DNA from: Cumulibacter soli
GTDB taxonomy: Bacteria; Actinomycetota; Actinomycetes; Mycobacteriales; Antricoccaceae
Assembly: GCF_004382795.1 (NCBI RefSeq)
Contig: NZ_SMSG01000003.1
Span: 434,001-498,000, forward strand
Reading direction: 5' to 3'
Length of the DNA stretch: 64,000 bases
Shown here: positions 1 to 8,428 of the stretch, in pieces
Position numbering within the stretch: the first letter of the stretch is position 1
Layout of the letters: each line of letters begins with the position of its first letter
Translations under genes and position numbers: made by a program
The notes under the pieces: model-generated
Database searches by the model: none
What the model was told of the DNA's origin: nothing
Seen by the model: the letters and a program-made list of their open reading frames with translations, nothing else

Positions 1-28
1 GCCGCCACGACGCAGAGGACCCACCGAC

Positions 29-691
29 ATGATCGATCGAATCGCCCGCATTGACATCGCCGGAGCGGACGAGTCGCTGTACGACATTTTGCTCGGTCCC
101 GCTCACACCGCCGGGAACCTGAGGGTGGTGGCCGCTGAAACGACGCGAGCCGTATTTGCCACCGCGAACCCGGCGAAGACCGCCGAACGGATCCGGCGAC
201 GGGGGATTGAGTTGGACGACGAAGGATTCGTCGTGAACGGCCTCAGCTTCGGGCTCACCGATTCAACGCCTATTCCCGTACCCAACCCGGAGGTCGAACT
301 CGATCACGTGGTGTTGCGTACCGCCGACGCAGAACGCGCGATCGCTAACTACGGCGGGCGCTTGGGCATCGAACTGCGGCTGGAACGACACGCACCGCAG
401 TGGGGGATGCACATGCTGTTCTTCCGCTGCGGCGAGGACATCCTGGAGATCGTGCAACCCATCGGCGATGAGCAGCACACCGGTGGCGACCAGCTCTACG
501 GCGTGACGTGGCGCGTTGCCGACCTCAACGCCACCGCTCAGCGGCTGAAGGCCGCTGGGATCGAGATCAGCGAGATACGCGATGGCCGCAAGCCCGGCAC
601 CCAGGTGTGCACCATCCGCGATCGCCGCACCGGCGTCCCGACCTTGTTGATTCAGCAGGAGTCGCTGCCGTTCAGCCGCAGCCAGCGCTGA
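29..691 (+). CDS. VOC (glyoxalase-like) family protein
   Basis: The 220-residue protein belongs to the vicinal oxygen chelate superfamily, which holds metal-dependent lyases, dioxygenases and resistance proteins. A recognisable VOC module starts near residue 87 with ELDHVVLRTAD and runs through HMLFFRCGEDILEIVQP, whose His and Glu fit metal ligands. The N-terminal ~85 residues look like a second, degenerate half. The ATG is preceded by an AGAGGA-like ribosome-binding site. The gene stands alone and is followed by a strong hairpin terminator before a tRNA gene on the other strand. The substrate cannot be inferred. Confidence 0.8.
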   Translation: MIDRIARIDIAGADESLYDILLGPAHTAGNLRVVAAETTRAVFATANPAKTAERIRRRGIELDDEGFVVNGLSFGLTDSTPIPVPNPEVELDHVVLRTADAERAIANYGGRLGIELRLERHAPQWGMHMLFFRCGEDILEIVQPIGDEQHTGGDQLYGVTWRVADLNATAQRLKAAGIEISEIRDGRKPGTQVCTIRDRRTGVPTLLIQQESLPFSRSQR

Positions 692-802
692 GCACGATTG
701 GACTCGCACGATGGGTAACTGCTGCGCAGCATCAGCAGTTTCCGCCGCTGATCTGCCGGCGGGATTGCGTTGTACGTCCCGCCGTACGTGAGGCGCGGTA
801 CC

Positions 803-837
803 GACGAAACCCCGGCCAACCGGGCCGGGGTTTCGTC
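803..837. terminator. Bidirectional hairpin terminator
   Basis: Two perfectly complementary 15-base arms (GACGAAACCCCGGCC and its complement) flank a 5-base loop. The hairpin lies between the end of the VOC gene (+) and the 3' end of the tRNA-Leu gene (-), so it probably serves both. Confidence 0.8.
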
Positions 838-863
838 ATGTTTATGCAGGTCATCCTACGTTT

Positions 864-951
864 TGGTGTCCAGAGGGGGACTTGAACCCCCACGTCCGAT
901 AAAGGACACTAGCACCTCAAGCTAGCGCGTCTGCCATTCCGCCACCTGGAC
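864..951 (-). tRNA. tRNA-Leu (anticodon GAG)
   Basis: Read on the minus strand, the sequence begins GTCCAGGTGGCGGAATGG. Its 7-bp acceptor stem pairs GTCCAGG with TCTGGAC (last pair G-T). The anticodon loop TTGAGGT sits on a GCTAGC/GCTAGT stem and gives anticodon GAG. There is a class II variable arm, then a T arm containing GGTTCAAGTCC. The discriminator A is at 867 and CCA is encoded at 866-864. Confidence 0.97.
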
Positions 952-965
952 AAGGTGCGCAGAGA

Positions 966-971
966 ATGTTA
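966..971 (-). promoter_or_regulatory. -10 box of the tRNA-Leu promoter
   Basis: TAACAT on the minus strand matches the actinobacterial -10 consensus TANNNT and lies 14 nt before the mature tRNA 5' end. No clear -35 box is visible. The box sits in a small inverted repeat, GTTAC(N7)GTAAC. Confidence 0.5.
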
Positions 972-1002
972 CAGCACTGGTAACGCCTCTGCCGCGCGGG
1001 TA

Positions 1003-1064
1003 CCCCTATTTCCTCCGTCCGGTCGCGACCACACGAGCAGCGGTCGCGACCGGCAGGAAAGGGG
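1003..1064 (-). terminator. Terminator of the DEAD-box helicase gene
   Basis: A 12-bp perfect stem (CCGGTCGCGACC with its complement, 11-nt loop) is extended by a second complementary pair, CCCCTATTTCCT against AGGAAAGGGG with small bulges. It lies just past the helicase stop codon on the minus strand. Confidence 0.7.
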
Positions 1065-1069
1065 CCGAT

Positions 1070-3316
1070 TTACGCCTCGTGACGGTCCGGACGGCGTCCT
1101 CGCGAATCGCGGCTATCGCGTCGGTAACCACCACCGCGACGGTCCCCGCCATCATGTCGGCGGTCTCCGAACGAACGGCGATCACCGCCGCGTCGGTCGC
1201 CGCGGAACCCGCCCGAGCGACCGCGGTAGCCGCCACCCTGACGTGGGCCGCGCGCCGGACGCGCCTTCACCGGCGGACGGTACTCCTCGACCGGCTCGCC
1301 GGACGGCTGCGCGCCGCCGGTGATGTCAGTGATAGCCGAGTCACCTGGCTCGACGTACACGCCGCGCAGCTCGACCCCGGCGCGACCGATGAGCCGTTCG
1401 GCGCCGCGACGCTCGCGCGGCATGGCCAACATGACGACGGTGCCATCCTCGCCGGCACGCGCAGTGCGACCGGCACGGTGCAGGTAGGTCTTGTGCTCCT
1501 GTGGCGGATCAGCCTGGATAACAAGCTCGACGTCGTCGATATGGATGCCACGGGCGGCGACGTCGGTCGCGACGAGCACCGGGACGTGGTTGCCGCGGAA
1601 CGCGTTGAGCGCACGGGTGCGCTGGCCCTGACTCAACCCACCGTGGATCGCCAGAGCGTTCACGCCGACCTCGCGCATCTTTTCAGCAACGCGGTCCGCG
1701 CCCAACTTCGTCCGTACGAACACGATCGAGCGACCTGGCCGCGAAGCCAATTCAGCAGCGACTGCGGCCTTACGGGCGGGGTGGACGACGAATAGGTGGT
1801 GTTCCATCGACTCGACTGAGGCGCCGACGTCCGCCGTGGAGTGCAGAACGGGATCGGTCAAGAAGCGCTTGACGAGTACGTCGACGTCACCATCGAGGGT
1901 GGCCGAGAACAGCATCCGCTGGCTGTCGGCGGGTGTCTCTTCGAGGATCCGACGCACCTCGGGGGCGAACCCCATATCGCACATCTGATCGGCCTCGTCC
2001 AGCACGCTCATTTCGATGCCGGAGAGGTCCGCGGCACCGCGCTCGATCAGGTCGATCAAGCGGCCCGGCGTCGCGATGAGCAGATCAATACCGCGATCGA
2101 GGGAATCAAGTTGCTTCTTGTACGGCATCCCACCGGCGACCAACAGCGTGCGCAGGTCCAGAGCCTTACCCAGCGGAGCCAGCGCGTCGACGACCTGCAT
2201 CGCTAGTTCACGCGTGGGCGTGAGGACGAGCGCGCGAGGACGCTTAGGTTCGCGCGTGCCGCCGGTGAGCCGAGTGAGGGTCGGTAGGCCGAACGCCAGC
2301 GTCTTGCCCGATCCGGTGGCGGCCCGAGCCAATACGTCCGCTCCGCCAAGCGCCGACGGGATCGCCTCGACCTGGATCGCGAACGGAGCACCGATCCCTC
2401 GTTCGGCGAGTGCGGCGACCAGCGGTGCAGGGATCCCCATCGCGGCGAAACCGTTAGCCTCGTCGACGTCCACGGCGGCTTTCGTCTCGACCGGGACCAA
2501 CTCGTCGAAGTTGCCCTCGAGAGCGGCCTCTTCGTCGGCGCGGCTGAAGTAGTTGCTGCGCGCGCGATCATCCCGATCCTGGCGACGGTGGTCGGCGTGA
2601 CCAGCGACGTGGTGACCATGGTTCGGCGCGCTGCCGCGGTCATCGAACCGGCGACGAGGCCGATCGCTGTAGCGGGCATCGTCGCGGCGCTCGAAACGCC
2701 CACCGCGATCGCCACGATCGAACTGTCCGCCATCGGTGTGGCGATGGCCTGAACGCGCATCCCGACGGTCGTACCGAGTATCGGCTCCAGCCGGACGCCG
2801 ATTCGGGCGCTCGAAGCGGTCGTTGTCGCGCTCGAAACGCCCACCGCGCTCCGATCGCGGAAAACGATCGGAGCGATCAGAGTGGCCGCTGCGATCGCCG
2901 TGCTCAAAGCGATCCGAACGACCACCGCGCGAGTCGAAGCGCTCCGACCGTTCGTACCGACCGCTATTGCGTTCTGGGCGAGTCCCGAACCGCTCGGGAC
3001 GTCCGCCACGGCGATCATCACGGGAGTAGTTCTGCGCATGGCGCGAGTTATCGGCCCCGTCGGAGCGCTCTGCGCGATTGAATCGCCCTCGATCGCCTCG
3101 AGCGTCGCCGCGTTCGAAGCGGTCCGCACGCGACTCGTTCGCATGATCGCGCTCATAGCGGCGCGGGCGATCCTGCCCGGCATAGCGCTCAGCGCGTCGT
3201 TCGGCGCGATTGACCTGACCGTGGCGCGGCTTACGTCCGCCCGCGGAAAATTCGGACTTGCGCGCACCTGTTGTGCGGTTCTGTTTTCCGGGGTTACCGG
3301 AGAAGTTCTTTACCAT
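1070..3316 (-). CDS. DEAD-box ATP-dependent RNA helicase with long charged tail
   Basis: This 748-residue protein carries a full DEAD-box RNA helicase core: a Q-motif region (APFAIQVEAIP), motif I ATGSGKT at 333-339, DEAD at 440-443, SAT, and the C-terminal HRAGRTARAG motif. It should unwind structured RNA, as in ribosome assembly, RNA decay or cold adaptation. Residues 1 to about 250 are low-complexity with repeated RFER/RSDRFE blocks, and the last ~70 residues are RGG/RGD-rich. Such tails bind RNA and can drive condensation in related helicases (known of the family, not shown here). ATG is chosen because GAGG lies 10 nt upstream; that GAGG is inside a hairpin (3327-3344). Confidence 0.92.
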   Translation of the reverse strand: MVKNFSGNPGKQNRTTGARKSEFSAGGRKPRHGQVNRAERRAERYAGQDRPRRYERDHANESRADRFERGDARGDRGRFNRAERSDGADNSRHAQNYSRDDRRGGRPERFGTRPERNSGRYERSERFDSRGGRSDRFEHGDRSGHSDRSDRFPRSERGGRFERDNDRFERPNRRPAGADTRYDRRDARSGHRHTDGGQFDRGDRGGRFERRDDARYSDRPRRRFDDRGSAPNHGHHVAGHADHRRQDRDDRARSNYFSRADEEAALEGNFDELVPVETKAAVDVDEANGFAAMGIPAPLVAALAERGIGAPFAIQVEAIPSALGGADVLARAATGSGKTLAFGLPTLTRLTGGTREPKRPRALVLTPTRELAMQVVDALAPLGKALDLRTLLVAGGMPYKKQLDSLDRGIDLLIATPGRLIDLIERGAADLSGIEMSVLDEADQMCDMGFAPEVRRILEETPADSQRMLFSATLDGDVDVLVKRFLTDPVLHSTADVGASVESMEHHLFVVHPARKAAVAAELASRPGRSIVFVRTKLGADRVAEKMREVGVNALAIHGGLSQGQRTRALNAFRGNHVPVLVATDVAARGIHIDDVELVIQADPPQEHKTYLHRAGRTARAGEDGTVVMLAMPRERRGAERLIGRAGVELRGVYVEPGDSAITDITGGAQPSGEPVEEYRPPVKARPARGPRQGGGYRGRSGGFRGDRRGGDRRSFGDRRHDGGDRRGGGYRRDSRDSRGRRPDRHEA

Positions 3317-3645
3317 CGTGAAAGTTCCTCACGTTGCTGTGAGGCAGATGGGCGCACCGCAAAACCCGCCGCGAGCCCACAAGGGCGGCGACTACCAACT
3401 CGATCGTCGGCGGGAGAGAATCTGACGCAGTGCGATCTGCGCTCGCGTACACCAGCAAGCGGTTGCTTGCGATGCCAGGCTGAGCGCTCACCATCCGTTG
3501 ACGGCGGGGGAGTCGTCCCGCGCGTCATGTACTGCGCACATGCCGTATGGATTAAAGAATAGATCACCAGGCGTTCGAATCGGGTGCGTCGTGACTGGGG
3601 TCTCCACCCGCTGTGATGCACCCAACGGTGAGGTATGAATGGGGT
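3317..3645. other. Divergent intergenic region, helicase / M20 peptidase
   Basis: About 330 bases lie between two divergent genes with no convincing ORF. On the helicase side there is room for a long 5' untranslated leader containing the hairpin at 3327-3344. Candidate -10 hexamers occur around 3545-3565, but none pairs with a clear -35, so no promoter is assigned. An in-frame ATG at 3613 is a possible earlier start for the peptidase. Confidence 0.5.
3327..3344 (-). promoter_or_regulatory. Hairpin that buries the helicase ribosome-binding site
   Basis: In the helicase mRNA a perfect 6-bp stem, CCTCAC/GTGAGG with a 6-nt loop, contains the GAGG ribosome-binding site in its 3' arm, 10 nt before the ATG. 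Folding would hide the site, so translation could depend on temperature, on a protein, or on the helicase itself. The pairing is seen directly; the regulatory role is inferred. Confidence 0.45.
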
Positions 3646-4968
3646 GTGACTTCGACACCCTCAACCCAGCCCGATTTCTCCGAGGTAGTGGACCTTTGCT
3701 CGGAGCTCATCACTATCGACACGACTAACACCGGTGACCCCGCGACCATCGTCGGCGAGCGGGAGGCAGCCGAGTGGGTCGTAAAGGTACTTTCCGAGGT
3801 CGGCTACGAAACTACCTTGCTCGAGTCCATAGAACGTCGCGCCAGCGTGATCGTGAATGTACCCGGGCGCGACCCGAGCAAACCCGCGCTACTCGTTCAC
3901 GGGCACCTGGACGTCGTACCGGCGATCGCCGAGGAATGGTCCGTTGATCCGTTCGGTGGCGTCGTCAAGGACGGATTTATCTGGGGCCGCGGAGCGGTCG
4001 ACATGAAGGACATGGTCGCGATGATGATCGCGGTCCTACGTCACTGGAAGAGGTCGGGTGAACAGCCGGATCGCCCGATGGTCTTTCTGTTCGTCGCTGA
4101 TGAAGAACATGGCGGCGTACACGGCGCGCATTGGCTCGTCGAACATCACCCCGAGTTATTCGACGGCTGCACCGAGGCGGTTGGTGAGGTTGGCGGATTT
4201 TCCTTCACCGTCGACGACGCCACTCACGTGTACCCAATCATGACCGGCGAGAAGAGCCTGGCCTGGATGAAGATCACCGCGACTGGCGCCCCCGGTCACG
4301 GGTCCATGGTGCACCGTGACAACGCGGTGACGAAGCTCGCTGCAGCGGTAGCGCGTGTCGCTGCGCATGAGTTTCCGGTGGTGTGGACTGACACGTTGCG
4401 CCAGTTCGTCGGCGGACTCGGCGAGATCATGGATACCGACCTGACGAATGTCGATACCGAGGTGTTGATCGACAAGCTCGGGGGCCTGGGCAAGATCGTA
4501 GGCGCTACGCTGCGCAACACCGCGAATCCAACCGGTTTGCAAGCCGGCTACAAGGCGAACGTCATTCCCAGCACTGCCACGGCAACGTTGGACTGCCGGA
4601 TCATCCCCGGCCAGGAGGCCGAGTTCGAGCGGCAGATCGACGAACTGCTGGGTCCCGACGTCACCCGCGAATGGATCGTGCACGATAAAGCGCTCGAGAC
4701 CTCGTTCGATGTACCGATCGTCGAAGCGATGACCGCCGCGTTGCGTGAAGAGGACGCCGGCAGCCACACGCTGCCTTATCTGATGTCCGGTGGCACTGAT
4801 GCGAAGGCGTTTTCCGAGTTGGGCATGCAGTGCTACGGCTTCTCGCCGCTGCGACTGCCACCAGACCTCGATTTCGCCGCACTGTTCCACGGCATCGATG
4901 AGCGTGTCCCGGTCGACGCATTGCTGTTCGGCACGCGCGTACTGAACCGATTCCTGCTGAGTCTCTAA
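3646..4968 (+). CDS. M20-family metallohydrolase (Rv2141c-like)
   Basis: A 440-residue zinc aminoacylase/carboxypeptidase of family M20. Metal-site motifs are visible: HGHLDVVP (His and Asp), WGRGAVDMKD (bridging Asp), VADEEHGG (catalytic Glu pair) and a late His in ALFHGIDE. The middle segment from TGEKSLAW carries the dimerisation domain. It resembles the M. tuberculosis Rv2141c group annotated as DapE2, but true DapE activity cannot be assumed. GTG at 3646 is chosen because the homologous N-terminus begins just before DFSEVVDLCSELI; ATG at 3613 would add 11 residues. A quinone oxidoreductase follows 41 nt downstream on the same strand. Confidence 0.85.
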   Translation: MTSTPSTQPDFSEVVDLCSELITIDTTNTGDPATIVGEREAAEWVVKVLSEVGYETTLLESIERRASVIVNVPGRDPSKPALLVHGHLDVVPAIAEEWSVDPFGGVVKDGFIWGRGAVDMKDMVAMMIAVLRHWKRSGEQPDRPMVFLFVADEEHGGVHGAHWLVEHHPELFDGCTEAVGEVGGFSFTVDDATHVYPIMTGEKSLAWMKITATGAPGHGSMVHRDNAVTKLAAAVARVAAHEFPVVWTDTLRQFVGGLGEIMDTDLTNVDTEVLIDKLGGLGKIVGATLRNTANPTGLQAGYKANVIPSTATATLDCRIIPGQEAEFERQIDELLGPDVTREWIVHDKALETSFDVPIVEAMTAALREEDAGSHTLPYLMSGGTDAKAFSELGMQCYGFSPLRLPPDLDFAALFHGIDERVPVDALLFGTRVLNRFLLSL

Positions 4969-5009
4969 ACCATCACCCGCAGACACCACAATGCCGAGGA
5001 GGCACATCG

Positions 5010-6005
5010 ATGAAGGCCTGGTTGGTCGAGAAGAACGGCGATCCACAGGACGTCCTGGAATGGAAGGACACTCCGGACCTGCAGACACGGCCAGGCCTGG
5101 TCAAGGTGAAGGTGCTCGCCGCGGCGCTGAACTTCCCGGACATCCTGCTGTGCCAGGGCAAGTACCAACAGACGCCTACGCTGCCGTTCACCCCGGGTGT
5201 CGAGATCTGCGGCGAGATCGTCGAGGTCGGTGAGGACGTCACCCGCTGGAAGGTTGGGGACCGCGTGTGCGGTGGACCGTTCAGCGATGCGGGCGCGGGC
5301 GGCGGCTACGCCGAATACGCATTGATGAAGGCCGATGGAATCTTTGCCGTGCCAGCGGGGATGCCGGCCGAGGAGGCCGCGGGCTACGTAGTGACGTACC
5401 AGACCTCCTGGGCCTCACTGCACATCCGCGGCAACATCAAAGCGGGGGAGGTCGTGCTGGTTCACGCGGGTGCCGGCGGCGTGGGTTCCTCGGCAATTCA
5501 GATCGCCAAGGCGGCTGGAGCAACGGTCATCGCGACGGCCGGCGGCCCGGAGAAGAAGCGGATCCTCACCGAGCTCGGTGCCGACATCGCAGTCGACTAC
5601 TTGACCGAGGACTTCGTGCAGATAGTCAAGGATGCGACTGACGGCCGCGGTGCCGACATCATCTATGACCCGGTGGGCGGCGACATTTACGACAAGTCGA
5701 CCAAGTGCATTGCGTTCGAAGGCCGCATCCTCATCATCGGGTTCACCTCGGGCCGATTCGCGCAGGCCGCGACCAACCACGTGCTGATCAAGAATTACAG
5801 CGTCGTCGGGGTGCACTGGGGTTACTACCGCCAGATGCGTCCTGAAGCCATCGGACAGGCCGATGCCGCGCTCACCCAGTTGTACGCCGACGGCAAGATC
5901 AAGCCGTACGTGTCGAAGGTCTACAAGATGTCGCAGGTCATTGAGGCGCTGATCGATCTCGGCGGCCGCAAGACCACCGGCAAGGTAGTCGTCATCCCCG
6001 ACTAA
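5010..6005 (+). CDS. NADPH:quinone oxidoreductase family (MDR superfamily)
   Basis: The 331-residue protein is a zinc-free medium-chain dehydrogenase/reductase. Residues 1 to about 120 form the GroES-like domain (PGVEICGEIVEVG). A Rossmann fold follows with GAGGVGSSAIQIAKAAG for NAD(P)H and YDPVGGDIYDKS near the active site. The structural-zinc cysteines of alcohol dehydrogenases are absent, which places it with quinone or enoyl reductases. The start is fixed by GAGGAGG 9 nt before the ATG. It probably shares a transcript with the M20 gene and ends at a strong terminator. The physiological substrate is unknown. Confidence 0.88.
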   Translation: MKAWLVEKNGDPQDVLEWKDTPDLQTRPGLVKVKVLAAALNFPDILLCQGKYQQTPTLPFTPGVEICGEIVEVGEDVTRWKVGDRVCGGPFSDAGAGGGYAEYALMKADGIFAVPAGMPAEEAAGYVVTYQTSWASLHIRGNIKAGEVVLVHAGAGGVGSSAIQIAKAAGATVIATAGGPEKKRILTELGADIAVDYLTEDFVQIVKDATDGRGADIIYDPVGGDIYDKSTKCIAFEGRILIIGFTSGRFAQAATNHVLIKNYSVVGVHWGYYRQMRPEAIGQADAALTQLYADGKIKPYVSKVYKMSQVIEALIDLGGRKTTGKVVVIPD

Positions 6006-6133
6006 CCCGCAGCCCGCTCGTCGGCCACCCCATGCATGTCCCGACAACCGTCCGCCGACGGGCCTGGCACGGAATCATTCAGTCGGTTGTCGACGAAGCG
6101 AGGGTGTCGAACGAGGCCGAGGGAGTAGGACGA

Positions 6134-6181
6134 CGAGGGACGCCCGGATCAGTGAGCGATCACTGATATCGGCGTCCCTCG
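6134..6181. terminator. Convergent hairpin terminator
   Basis: An inverted repeat of about 22 bases per arm (CGAGGGACGCC...ATCAGTGA and its complement) with one small mismatched bulge and a 4-nt loop. It separates the quinone oxidoreductase (+) from the DUF5703 gene (-). Confidence 0.75.
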
Positions 6182-6203
6182 GTCGCTGTCTGCGTAGCGG
6201 AGC

Positions 6204-6419
6204 TCAGAGGATAGGGCGGGGCAGGTGCTCGTGGCGTCGGCGGCGACGCATGACGACCTTGCGGGTGCCGTCGGCGTACTTCAGTAGGCGAGCCAACTCC
6301 CAGCCGCCAACCCCGGCCTGCGCGGCGAGCATCTGCGCGGCGTGCTTCACGCCCGTCCCGGCTGGGATCCGAATTGGCGCGTACTCCCACTGATCCTCGT
6401 ACGCAATCGGCTGGTGCAT
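6204..6419 (-). CDS. DUF5703 family small protein
   Basis: A 71-residue actinobacterial protein of unknown function. The family pattern is clear: WEYAPIRIPAGTG, then AAQMLAAQAGVGGWEL and YADGTRKVVMRRR. It has no signal peptide or membrane segment and ends in a basic stretch. The start is supported by TAGACT at 6426-6431, six nt before the ATG, which gives a leaderless mRNA. It lies downstream of the RecD-like helicase on the same strand but with its own promoter. Confidence 0.8.
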   Translation of the reverse strand: MHQPIAYEDQWEYAPIRIPAGTGVKHAAQMLAAQAGVGGWELARLLKYADGTRKVVMRRRRRHEHLPRPIL

Positions 6420-6517
6420 CCTGGCAGTCTAGAAGCAATCGGATCCGTGACAACGCTGACCCGCCGTCGCGTGACCGCATGCTATGCGGTGGTCAGCACC
6501 TTCACCGCGATTACCAA

Positions 6518-8428
6518 CTACCGGGATGCGGCGCGACCCTTCAGCCGCGGCACCAGGGACGTGCGACGCACGCGGGCCGCTTTCTGCCGTACGGCGTACG
6601 CCAGTGCTGGTCCGGAACCGTGCACAATCGATAGGTGGCGCTGTGCGCGGGTGAATGCGGTGTAGACGAGCGCGCGGACCAGCAACCGCCCCGACTCCGG
6701 CGGTATCACGGCCACGACGGCCGGCCACTCTGAGCCCTGCGCCCGATGCACGGTGATCGCCCATCCGTGCAGCAGATCGCCGAGCGCCTTTCCGGATATC
6801 TCTGCCGTTCCAGAGGAGAACTCAACGGTCAGTGTTTTATCGCCCAGGCCCACGACCGTGCCCACCTCGCCGTTTGCATACCCGAACGGCGAGGCGTCTA
6901 GATGGTTCGCGGTGGCCACGACCCGGTCGCCGAGATCGAATCCGGACACCGCACCCGGACCGGGGTTCAACCGCTTCTTCAACGCCAGGTTCAACTCCCG
7001 GGTGCCGGCCGGTCCGCGGTGCACCGGCGTGACTACCTGAATCTCCTCGGTAGCGAGCCCAAAGACTCGTGGAATCGAATCGGTCACCAGCTGCGTGGTC
7101 CGGTGCGCCGCTTCGGCCGAGCCGCGCGCACCGACCACGACGACCTCACGGGTCGGGTCATCTACCGGCGGTAGCTCGCCCTCGCGCACCTGTGCCGCTA
7201 ACAGGGCGATCTGACCGCCCTCGGTGTGCCGATACAGGGTGGTCAACTCAGTGATCGGGATCGTTCGGGCATCGATAAGGTCGGCGAGCACGCGCCCGGG
7301 ACCGATCGACGGCAGCTGCGCCACGTCGCCGACGATCAGCAGGTGCGCGCCATCGGCGATGGCATCCAGTAGCGCTGCGGCCAGCACGACGTCGAGCATC
7401 GACGATTCGTCGATGACCACGATGTCCGCCGAGATCGGGTCTTCCCAATCGTGGGTGAACCCGCCATCGCGTCCTTGAGCCCCCAACAGCCGGTGCACGG
7501 TCATGCCTTCGCTGCCGGCTAGCTCGCCCAGGCGTTTGGCGGCCCGACCGGTGGGGGCGGCGAGCGCGACTTCTTTCTCATGGACCAGCGCGAGTTGGAC
7601 GATCGAACGGACCGTACGTGACTTACCCGTTCCCGGGCCACCGGTCAGCACGCTGACGCCCTCACGCATGACGAGCGCCACCGCGTCGGCCTGTTTCTGG
7701 TCGAGTCCCTCGACCGCATCACGCAGCGAGTTCTTGTTCCCCCATTTCTTGGCGCCGGCCTGTAACCGCGCAACGTCAGCGGCGATGGAGTCCTCGGAAT
7801 CGGCGTACTCCTTGAGCGCGAGCAGGTCGTCCGTACGACGTACAGCCAGGTCGTCGGATATCGCCCGTTCCACCGCGCCGGTGACGTCCGCGATGCCGGC
7901 GGCGCGGACCGCGTCCAGAACGTCGTGCACCTCGGTCTCGGTGTGTCCCTCGATCGCGTCTGCCCGCAGCGCCTCTATCACCACGGCTCGTCCACGGCGC
8001 GGGTCCTGCCGATCGAGTGAGCCGAGCACGTTCCTCGCGACGATGTCGGCGGCCGCCACATCGATGCCGCGGACGCCCACGATCCGCCACGGATCGTGTT
8101 CGATCAGCCGCACACAATCGTCGCCGACCTCCTCGATGATCGCCGACGCCACGCGAGCACTGATACCGGCCGGCACCAGCAGGCGGACCACGTCGTACAC
8201 CGGTTGGGCACCGAGCCAGGCCGACAGCAGCCTGTTCGCGCGTTGTGATTTCACTTTAGGGATGCGCAGTAGCGCCTCCTCGGTGACCAAATCGGCGCGG
8301 ACGATTCCGGCCTTCGGCAGCGCCGCGGCCGTGGTAATGCCCAGACCCGGCCACAGGCCTGCATCGCAAAATGCCGCGAACGTCGGGTCCGCATCCTCGG
8401 GCCACTGGACCCGGCGGAACTCAGCCAC
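6518..8428 (-). CDS. RecD-like ATP-dependent DNA helicase (SF1B)
   Basis: The 636-residue protein has an N-terminal helix-hairpin-helix region resembling RecD2 (segments RIPKVKSQRANRLL and GISARVASAIIEEVG). A superfamily 1B helicase core follows: Walker A GGPGTGKSRT, Walker B VIDESSML, and the C-terminal HRAQGSEWP and YTAFTRAQRHL motifs. It should be a 5'-3' DNA helicase acting in repair or replication restart, without RecBC partners nearby. The GTG start overlaps the stop of the upstream aldo/keto reductase (TAGTG), suggesting translational coupling. A weak 7-bp hairpin (6474-6490) follows the gene. Confidence 0.88.
   Translation of the reverse strand: MAEFRRVQWPEDADPTFAAFCDAGLWPGLGITTAAALPKAGIVRADLVTEEALLRIPKVKSQRANRLLSAWLGAQPVYDVVRLLVPAGISARVASAIIEEVGDDCVRLIEHDPWRIVGVRGIDVAAADIVARNVLGSLDRQDPRRGRAVVIEALRADAIEGHTETEVHDVLDAVRAAGIADVTGAVERAISDDLAVRRTDDLLALKEYADSEDSIAADVARLQAGAKKWGNKNSLRDAVEGLDQKQADAVALVMREGVSVLTGGPGTGKSRTVRSIVQLALVHEKEVALAAPTGRAAKRLGELAGSEGMTVHRLLGAQGRDGGFTHDWEDPISADIVVIDESSMLDVVLAAALLDAIADGAHLLIVGDVAQLPSIGPGRVLADLIDARTIPITELTTLYRHTEGGQIALLAAQVREGELPPVDDPTREVVVVGARGSAEAAHRTTQLVTDSIPRVFGLATEEIQVVTPVHRGPAGTRELNLALKKRLNPGPGAVSGFDLGDRVVATANHLDASPFGYANGEVGTVVGLGDKTLTVEFSSGTAEISGKALGDLLHGWAITVHRAQGSEWPAVVAVIPPESGRLLVRALVYTAFTRAQRHLSIVHGSGPALAYAVRQKAARVRRTSLVPRLKGRAASR

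Noticed and set aside
2203-3267. 354-residue minus-strand ORF overlapping the DEAD-box helicase
   Set aside because: It is a shadow frame of the Arg/Asp-rich helicase tail; the helicase frame holds all catalytic motifs.
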